The position numbers and the translations under genes were made by a program. From a bacterium (GTDB taxonomy: Bacteria > Caldisericota > Caldisericia > UBA6126): DNA of 39,820 nucleotides. Positions 34,342-39,820 of the stretch are shown one piece after another (the stretch's first letter is position 1; every line of letters begins with the position of its first letter). The stretch covers positions 1 through 39,820 of the forward strand of contig JAJFUD010000056.1 of assembly GCA_021372585.1 (NCBI GenBank). Reading direction: 5' to 3'. The notes under the pieces are model-generated. The model was not told the DNA's origin. It ran no database searches and saw only the letters and a program-made list of their open reading frames with translations.

Positions 34342-35487
34342 ATGAAAAAATTGATTTCATTTCTATCTGTTTTGTGTATAGCGTTTCTTGCTTTAGTGCC
34401 ATCCTTCACTGTTTTAGCAGCAGAGACGAAAGTATTTCTGAAACCCGTCGAAGAAAAAATTTATTCTGATACTGAATTCGGCATCCAGATTCATATTCAA
34501 GAAGTTGAAAAACTTTGGGCTATGGGATTAGATGTCATCTATGACGTCGAAAAAGTAGCCTTTTTAAGGGCGGAACAAGGCAATTTCCTCTCTTCAGATC
34601 AGACAACCGTACTAATGCCTATCAGGAATAGAGAAGATGAAGGCAGAATCGTGTTTGGAATCTCCAGAACCAAAGACTCACCAGGTATGGATGGAACAGG
34701 CATCGTGGCTACCTTTATCTTCAAGGCTCTGGCAACCGGGGATACTGTGTTGGGGATTGACAACCTTATTCTGAAAGACCCTGCATTAATGGATATCAAG
34801 TCCAAATCTGAAGCGTTGAACCTGACGATTCTGGAAAAAGATATCGATCCCCCGGTATTAACTGTGGAACCAGTCCCTCCGACATATGCCGAAAAAGCAA
34901 CCATCATCGGAAAAACAGAACCAAAAGCGATCGTAAAAGTGGATGACAGAGAAGTTACCATTGAAGACGATGGTTCTTTTAAATACGAAGTCACCTTAAA
35001 AGCCGGTGACAATCTTTTTACCATCACCTCCCAAGATAAAGTCGGCAATATCACTAAAGTGTCTCTTACCATCACGAGAAAAAAGCCAGTCATTATTCAG
35101 CTGACCATTGGCAAAAAACAAGCCTTTGTAAACGGTCTGTTAGTACCGATTGATGCGCCTCCTTTTATTGACAAAGCTTCCGGCAGAACCTTAATTCCTA
35201 TTCGTGTCATCGTGGAATCGATTGAAGGACAGATTAACTGGGAAGCAAAAGAACAAAAAGTCACGATCATAAAAGACAATATTATGATAGAGCTTTGGAT
35301 CAACAAACCTATTGCTCAAATCAATGGCATTCCAACCCCTATCGACATTCAGTCTCCAAAATTGGCTCCTAAGATTGTGGCCGGAAGAACATTCCTTCCT
35401 TTGCGGTTTGTAGCTGAAAATCTCGGAGCAGAAGTGGGTTATGAGGCAAAAACACAAACCATTACTGTCACTTACCCGAAGTTATAA
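34342..35487 (+). CDS. secreted protein with cohesin-like, Ig-like and stalk (CuAO-N) domains
   Basis: A 381-residue exported protein. Residues 1-26 are a signal peptide (MKKLISFLSV..., cleavage near LAA-ET). Residues 30-165 resemble a cohesin/carbohydrate-binding beta sandwich (VYDVEKVAFL-like strand, GRIVFGISR, GIVATFIFKAL). Residues 170-247 are an Ig-like bacterial repeat (IIGKTEPKAIVKVDDREV, AGDNLFTITSQDKVGN). Residues 250-380 are paired CuAO-N repeats (RTLIPIRVIVESI, RTFLPLRFVAENLGAEVGY). It probably acts in cell-surface adhesion or scaffolding; no catalytic site is seen. GGAGG precedes the ATG, 44 bases after tRNA-Ala with no promoter visible between. It shares the stalk module with the large protein at 37-3492. 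Confidence 0.85.
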   Translation: MKKLISFLSVLCIAFLALVPSFTVLAAETKVFLKPVEEKIYSDTEFGIQIHIQEVEKLWAMGLDVIYDVEKVAFLRAEQGNFLSSDQTTVLMPIRNREDEGRIVFGISRTKDSPGMDGTGIVATFIFKALATGDTVLGIDNLILKDPALMDIKSKSEALNLTILEKDIDPPVLTVEPVPPTYAEKATIIGKTEPKAIVKVDDREVTIEDDGSFKYEVTLKAGDNLFTITSQDKVGNITKVSLTITRKKPVIIQLTIGKKQAFVNGLLVPIDAPPFIDKASGRTLIPIRVIVESIEGQINWEAKEQKVTIIKDNIMIELWINKPIAQINGIPTPIDIQSPKLAPKIVAGRTFLPLRFVAENLGAEVGYEAKTQTITVTYPKL

Positions 35488-35500
35488 TATCCAACCCATT

Positions 35501-35536
35501 AAACCCTCCCATGACTTGTTCCTGGGAGGGTTTTTC
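35501..35536 (+). terminator. rho-independent terminator
   Basis: AAACCCTCCC (35501-35510) pairs perfectly with GGGAGGGTTT (35524-35533) around a 13-base loop and is followed by Ts. It is the clearest intrinsic terminator in the window. Its 3' arm contains the only Shine-Dalgarno-like sequence upstream of priA. Confidence 0.9.
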
Positions 35537-35541
35537 ATTTG

Positions 35542-37545
35542 ATGAGAACCGTTAGCGTTATTGTTGAGGATTTTCCTCTTCTCAGTGAATTTTTGTTTCC
35601 TTACCAGATCCCAGACAATTTTGCTGAAAAGATTCAGTTCGGATCCATACTATTAGTCCCATTTGGTTTACATAACCAGCCAAGACTTGGTTTTGTTGCT
35701 GGATTTGAGCAAGAAACGCCGACAGAAACAGAGGTTAAACCAATCTATCAAGTAGTGATCCCGACAACCATATCCAAAGCACAATTTCGAACAATTCAAG
35801 CCTTTGCTATATTTCATCAGGTACCAATTTCAAAACTTTTAGCCTGGGGCGGATTGTATCCTAAAAAGGCTCAACCTGATCTTTATTATGTACCGACGAT
35901 AGACTCAGAAGACTCCTTGATTGGTTTTCGGAATACGAAAGCACTGTTTCGATACCTCTCAAAACATCAGGAAAAGATTCATCCGGTATTGTTTAGAAAA
36001 CGTTTCCGCTTAACCAAAAACACGACGATCTTAAAAAAACTGGAGAACAGAGGGTTACTGACCAGGTTGTATTCTTCAGAACCGGTTGTATTCCAGACCC
36101 GAGAATCTTGTACACCCAGTCCGAAAACCTGGGTGTTGAATGGTTTGACACAGAAAGAACGAGTCAAGGTCTATATCCAATACATCCAAATCGGGCATTT
36201 GAAACGGGTATTGGTTGTAACACCCAATCAGATTACCCAGAGAGAGATCCAAGATCAAATCAACCATGCGGTCACTGGAGCTACTATACATTATGGCTCA
36301 AAGATAGATCTCCTGAAATATGACACTCCTTGGGATGCAGTCATCGTTGAAAACAGTACAAGCCAGGAATATCAGATAGAGATGCCATTTTCTTTCCACC
36401 ATGAAAAAATCGCTTTTATCAGAAGCAGGGTGGAAGGCTTCCATCTTATTCTGGGTAGTTACCTTCCTTCGCTGTTTAGTTTTCAAAAAATCAGAAGCGG
36501 ATCATTACATCATATCTCTAAAAATATTGAGCGCCGGCAGTCCCATCCGAAAATAATTATCCGTTCGATGAATCAAGAAATCAGGACACACGGATTTCAT
36601 TTGATTCCTTTTACGTTACAGGGAGAGATGGACAGAGCCTTCAAATCAGGGAAAAAAATAGTATTGCTGCTCAATCGAAAAGGATATGCCAATATTTTAT
36701 TATGTCAGCATTGCTCATCCCTGGTGCTGTGCCCGAAATGTGAATCTCCCATGACTCTTTTTTCAGATAAGAAAATCATTCGATGTAAAAATTGCGGATA
36801 CCAGTCTGAGTTCTCTCCAACTTGCTCCCAGTGCGGAAAAAATGCTATCAAGCTATCCAGTTTTGGTACAGAAAGGCTGGAAGAAGAAGCGAGAAGAAGA
36901 TTTCCCTATATGCATACGATCAGGATCGATAGAAACCAAGCGCCCCCGACAGAGGAAGACCTTGAACAATCTCATTTGATTATAGGTACTACCCTTACCC
37001 TAAACCGGGTATGTTGGGACGATATCGACTTTTGCTGTATTCTGGGGATTGATGCCAGAATGAACTATCCTGTTTATCATAACCAGGTGGATATTTTTTA
37101 CCTGTTCTCCCAGCTTTCTGAAAAACTCGTTACGTCAACAGAGGATCGAAAAAAAATTCTTGTCTTTTCATTTACCCCTATGGCAGAAATTTTTCAATGG
37201 TTGACCCCTTCGAGATTTCCCCTCTTTTTTTCCAGTGAGCTAAAAGTAAGAAGTGAATTGCAATACCCTCCCTTCACTCATTTATTAGAATGGAGGATTC
37301 AATCAAAAGAAGTGGCTGATTTACAAGCTGAACTAAACTCTCTGCGCTCATTTTTTTCCGGTTTGCCAGATAAAGTAGTCCCTATTCTTTCCCGAATAGA
37401 GAAAATCCGGGAAGATAGGTATGCATGCAGAATCCAGTTTAAAACCAGGAATTTATGGAATCTGTCACATTTTTTTCGGGTAAGGATTGATGAATTAAAG
37501 AAAAATGAGAAAATAGTGTTTGATGTAAAAAAATGGGAGTGGTAA
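35542..37545 (+). CDS. priA: PriA-like primosomal protein with lost helicase motifs
   Basis: A 667-residue protein that reads as PriA from end to end. The N-terminal DNA-binding part is followed by a remnant helicase, LLNRKGYANILLCQHC, four CxxC zinc pairs (about 388-432), GTERLEEEARRRFP and the C-terminal ELQYPPFTHL. The ATPase motifs are gone. Where GVTGSGKTEVY is expected there is GLTQKERVKVY; VDEEH is VENSTS; LGSATPS is LGSYLPS; IGTQMIAKG is IGTTLTLNR; and QVAGRAGR is QLSEKLVTS. The frame is intact, so this is a changed protein rather than a pseudogene. It may load the replisome without unwinding, as proposed for PriA of Deinococcus and actinobacteria. Start ATG 35542; TTG precedes it. 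Heads priA-def-fmt. Confidence 0.88.
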   Translation: MRTVSVIVEDFPLLSEFLFPYQIPDNFAEKIQFGSILLVPFGLHNQPRLGFVAGFEQETPTETEVKPIYQVVIPTTISKAQFRTIQAFAIFHQVPISKLLAWGGLYPKKAQPDLYYVPTIDSEDSLIGFRNTKALFRYLSKHQEKIHPVLFRKRFRLTKNTTILKKLENRGLLTRLYSSEPVVFQTRESCTPSPKTWVLNGLTQKERVKVYIQYIQIGHLKRVLVVTPNQITQREIQDQINHAVTGATIHYGSKIDLLKYDTPWDAVIVENSTSQEYQIEMPFSFHHEKIAFIRSRVEGFHLILGSYLPSLFSFQKIRSGSLHHISKNIERRQSHPKIIIRSMNQEIRTHGFHLIPFTLQGEMDRAFKSGKKIVLLLNRKGYANILLCQHCSSLVLCPKCESPMTLFSDKKIIRCKNCGYQSEFSPTCSQCGKNAIKLSSFGTERLEEEARRRFPYMHTIRIDRNQAPPTEEDLEQSHLIIGTTLTLNRVCWDDIDFCCILGIDARMNYPVYHNQVDIFYLFSQLSEKLVTSTEDRKKILVFSFTPMAEIFQWLTPSRFPLFFSSELKVRSELQYPPFTHLLEWRIQSKEVADLQAELNSLRSFFSGLPDKVVPILSRIEKIREDRYACRIQFKTRNLWNLSHFFRVRIDELKKNEKIVFDVKKWEW

Positions 37546-37546
37546 A

Positions 37547-38056
37547 TTGAAAATTATAACTTATGGGAGTCCTATGCTTAGGAAAAAAGCAAAATCCGTA
37601 GACAGGATTACCAAAGAGATAAAAGAATTAGTATTTGAAATGTTGAATATCATGAGAACGGGAGAAACCAAAGGAGTTGGCTTAGCTGCCCCACAGGTTG
37701 GATTTTCTCACCGTATATTCATCATGGAGCCTGAGCCTGAATCCGTATATTTTTTTGCTAATCCGGAAATAATCAATCTTGGTGAAACAGAAACAGATAC
37801 GGAAGGATGTCTGAGCGTTCCCGGCGTGTATGCTAAAATTAAACGCGCCAAACACATTGAGCTCAGGGCTATCAACATTTTAACCGGTAAGAAAATCATC
37901 CTTGATGCCATAGGTTTTCCAGCAAGGATCATTCAACATGAAAATGACCATCTAAATGGCGTTTTATTTACCGACTATATCGATAATTGGGATGATTTTG
38001 AGATCTATAACCTCTCCAAAGTACCAACCCAACTTAAAGGAAGATTTCAAAAATGA
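37547..38056 (+). CDS. def: peptide deformylase
   Basis: A 169-residue metalloenzyme that removes formyl from new N-termini. All three motifs are present: GVGLAAPQVG, EGCLSVPG (metal Cys) and QHENDHLNG (HExxDH). The start is TTG at 37547, one base after the priA stop, behind GGGAGTGG; the frame has no earlier alternative and KIITYGSPMLRKKAKSV is the usual beginning. It overlaps fmt by four bases, the standard def-fmt pair. Confidence 0.96.
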   Translation: MKIITYGSPMLRKKAKSVDRITKEIKELVFEMLNIMRTGETKGVGLAAPQVGFSHRIFIMEPEPESVYFFANPEIINLGETETDTEGCLSVPGVYAKIKRAKHIELRAINILTGKKIILDAIGFPARIIQHENDHLNGVLFTDYIDNWDDFEIYNLSKVPTQLKGRFQK

Positions 38057-39003
38057 AAACAGGCTTTTTTGGTTCTAGCAACTTTTCGATTCCTTTTTTA
38101 GAAGTTCTGAAGGAAAAAACGGATATAACATTAGTCATTACGACAGAAGATCAACCCAAAGGACGGGGGCAGAAAGTCATCTCTAATCCGGTGAAGTGCA
38201 TTGCCCAGGATGCAGGAATCCCGGTAATCACTCCTCTCAATCTCAATGATGCAGGCTTTCAGCAAATATTTCGTTCGTATCAGCTGGATTTTGTCATCAC
38301 TGCTTCTTACGGTAAAATCATCCCGAAATCCTTGTTGTCTCTGTCACGCCTAGGCTTTTATAACTTGCATCCATCCCTTCTCCCGGATTATCGGGGAGCA
38401 GAACCCATTTTTTGGCAAATTGCGCATGGTGTTCCAGAAGCAGGCATATCACTCTTTAAAATGACTCCGGAATTGGATGCCGGGGATATAGTTGACCAAG
38501 CTTCTTTTCCGATTGCTGACAATGATAATTATGCAGCTGTAGAGGCAAATGCGATTCGAACCGGTATCGTTTTGCTCAGAAAAATGTTGGAAACGCTCCA
38601 AGCTAACCAACCTCTTCCATTACATCCACAAAACCACTCTTCAAAGCCTTTATTTTACGCCAGGAAAATTACATACCGGGATGAAGAGATTAATTGGAAA
38701 CAACCTGCAGAGATCATCCACAATCAAATTCGTGCATTCTCTCCCCAGACAGGAGCTTACACAATTTTAAGTGGAAAACGCCTGAAAATTATGGAATCGA
38801 AGAAGACTACCCAAAAAGCGATGGAATCTCCCGGTACATTATTGTTACAAGGCAAAAAACTATTTGTTGCTTCGATGGATTATTATCTAAAGATTGACAT
38901 GGTAAAGCCGGAGGGGAAAAGCCTAATGAAATCAGAAGATTTTATTAATGGTTACCTGACTAAAGAACAGCATCTCGTTTTTAGTTCCTCTTCCAATCGG
39001 TAA
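38053..39003 (+). CDS. fmt: methionyl-tRNA formyltransferase
   Basis: Fmt formylates initiator Met-tRNA using 10-formyl-THF. The 316-residue sequence has GFFGSSNFSIPFLEVL, the ASYGKIIPKSLL and NLHPSLLPDYRGAEPI motifs with the catalytic Asn-His-Asp, and LDAGDIVDQ. The C-terminal OB fold starts near 205. ATG overlaps the def stop (ATGA); GGAAG lies upstream. rsmB, the next gene in most Bacillota, is absent; instead a convergent gene overlaps the last 23 bases. Confidence 0.96.
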   Translation: MKTGFFGSSNFSIPFLEVLKEKTDITLVITTEDQPKGRGQKVISNPVKCIAQDAGIPVITPLNLNDAGFQQIFRSYQLDFVITASYGKIIPKSLLSLSRLGFYNLHPSLLPDYRGAEPIFWQIAHGVPEAGISLFKMTPELDAGDIVDQASFPIADNDNYAAVEANAIRTGIVLLRKMLETLQANQPLPLHPQNHSSKPLFYARKITYRDEEINWKQPAEIIHNQIRAFSPQTGAYTILSGKRLKIMESKKTTQKAMESPGTLLLQGKKLFVASMDYYLKIDMVKPEGKSLMKSEDFINGYLTKEQHLVFSSSSNR

Positions 39004-39790
39004 GCCAGCTATCCAAAGCTGACTTGGTTATGTTCCAAGCCGGTTGAAAGTCTTTTTCATGAGTGGGACAGAGCTGTTCATCACTATCTCGCTCTACTAT
39101 GACTGAAGTCAGGCATCCGGTTCGTAATCCCAGTACGGAACCTAATACAAACAATGTGGAGGATTCCATCTCGTAGTTAAGTACTTGAAGGTGTTTCCAC
39201 ATATCCATTGCGTTATCCCAGGGCGGAATAATGTACCGAGTCTTCGTATCTGCTCTCTGTTGACCTGGATAAAATGAGTCTGTTGATGCTGTGATTCCGG
39301 AATGAAAAGAGACTTTATTTTTCCTGGCTGCATCTTGCAAGCATTGTACCCAATCAGGATGCGATACAGCCGGGTAGGATAACGGCGCATAAAAGGGAGT
39401 TACTCCTTCCAGTCTGACAGAGGCAGTACTAATAACCACGTCTCCGGATTGCAGGGTAGATTGGATTGCTCCTGAAGTGCCTATACGAAGAATATCCAGG
39501 ATACCGAGTAAAGCCAGCTCTTCCACCAATATACTGAGAGAAGAGCCCCCGATACCGTGAGAAGCAAAAATAATCGGTTGATCGTGACGATGAGCCAACC
39601 ACACCGCAAACTCCCTGGTATGGGAAATCTGCTTTGCATTCGCGTCCATTTCACGAGCCATCCAGGGAACGCGAAACGGATCTCCTGTGATGCAGGCCAA
39701 CTCAGCGCCCGTAATATCTGCTTTCGTAAAGGGTAAATGATTCATGATAGTATTATACTCACTCTTTTTGACAATTTCATCTTTTCCCAC
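38981..39790 (-). CDS. udp: uridine phosphorylase-like nucleoside phosphorylase
   Basis: A PNP/UDP-family hexameric enzyme that cleaves uridine (or a related nucleoside) with phosphate. It parallels E. coli Udp: ITGDPFRVPWMAREM (phosphate loop), HTREFAVWLA, GIGGSSLSILVEELALLGI, LRIGTSGAIQ, TASTDSFYPGQQR and the nucleoside-binding NYEMESSTLFVL. From GTG 39790 it has 269 residues; ATG 39745 (254 residues, NHLPFTKADITGAEL) matches the family start better, though neither has a strong Shine-Dalgarno. Its 3' end overlaps fmt by 23 bases. Substrate choice (uridine, deoxyuridine, thymidine) is not settled. Confidence 0.88.
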   Translation of the reverse strand: MGKDEIVKKSEYNTIMNHLPFTKADITGAELACITGDPFRVPWMAREMDANAKQISHTREFAVWLAHRHDQPIIFASHGIGGSSLSILVEELALLGILDILRIGTSGAIQSTLQSGDVVISTASVRLEGVTPFYAPLSYPAVSHPDWVQCLQDAARKNKVSFHSGITASTDSFYPGQQRADTKTRYIIPPWDNAMDMWKHLQVLNYEMESSTLFVLGSVLGLRTGCLTSVIVERDSDEQLCPTHEKDFQPAWNITKSALDSWLTDWKRN

Positions 39791-39820
39791 GGGGACGGAG
39801 TTGTTGGGCAGGCTCGTTGA

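Noticed and set aside
39765-39820. A third REP-like copy (CACGGGGACGG) at the right edge
   Set aside because: It does not share the GGTACAGGGG core and the window ends before any partner arm can be seen.

Overview
The window is 39.8 kb of gene-dense chromosome, roughly 42-43% G+C by eye, with no gap over 300 bases between genes. It looks like a fermentative anaerobe related to Bacillota (clostridia-like). The reasons are the order rho-prfA-prmC-plsY-tsaC, the order priA-def-fmt, a PASTA-rpe-thiN run, and two surface proteins with copper-amine-oxidase-N (stalk) domains. All three tRNAs lack an encoded CCA. The phylum cannot be fixed from the sequence alone: the degenerate PriA, the Campylobacterota-like OadA and the SDR-type threonine dehydrogenase would also fit a less studied lineage.

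Layout, left to right. (1) 37-3492(-): a 1151-residue secreted modular protein, flanked on both sides by short REP-like motifs. (2) 3738-6938(+): oadG-oadA-oadB, a biotin-dependent Na+-pumping oxaloacetate decarboxylase. (3) 6939-12505(-): oppABCDF oligopeptide importer. (4) 12578-18485(-): tRNA(CAU), a C4 zinc-ribbon coiled-coil protein, rnhA, rho, prfA, prmC, plsY and tsaC, a tightly overlapping core operon. (5) 18677-23120(+): SLC13/DASS transporter, tgt, an HD-domain protein, fabD and a MIP18/DUF59 protein. (6) 23110-33094(-): a long co-directional run read as tdh, kbl, PASTA lipoprotein, rpe, thiN, fsa-type transaldolase, clpB, two pspC genes, a toast-rack membrane protein, an ECF-like sigma factor and a small membrane protein. 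(7) 33212-34024(-): nfo. (8) 34144-39003(+): tRNA-Ile, tRNA-Ala, a cohesin-like/stalk secreted protein, terminator, priA, def and fmt. (9) 38981-39790(-): a uridine-phosphorylase-like gene that overlaps the end of fmt.

Physiology: Opp brings in peptides. Tdh and Kbl split threonine to glycine and acetyl-CoA, and OAD turns oxaloacetate decarboxylation into a Na+ gradient that could drive the SLC13 carrier. This suggests an amino-acid or C4-acid fermenter; the link is inference.

Most notable: PriA has lost all recognisable helicase motifs but keeps its zinc cysteines. plsY and tgt, two conserved genes, appear to lack any AUG/GUG/UUG start and to begin at AUU/AUC behind good Shine-Dalgarno sequences. 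A PASTA lipoprotein without a kinase sits where pknB normally precedes rpe. An ECF sigma/PspC/toast-rack envelope module follows clpB. A tRNA lies 12 nt upstream of a start codon with no Shine-Dalgarno. All three convergent gene pairs have no intergenic DNA. No CRISPR array, prophage or insertion sequence was seen.
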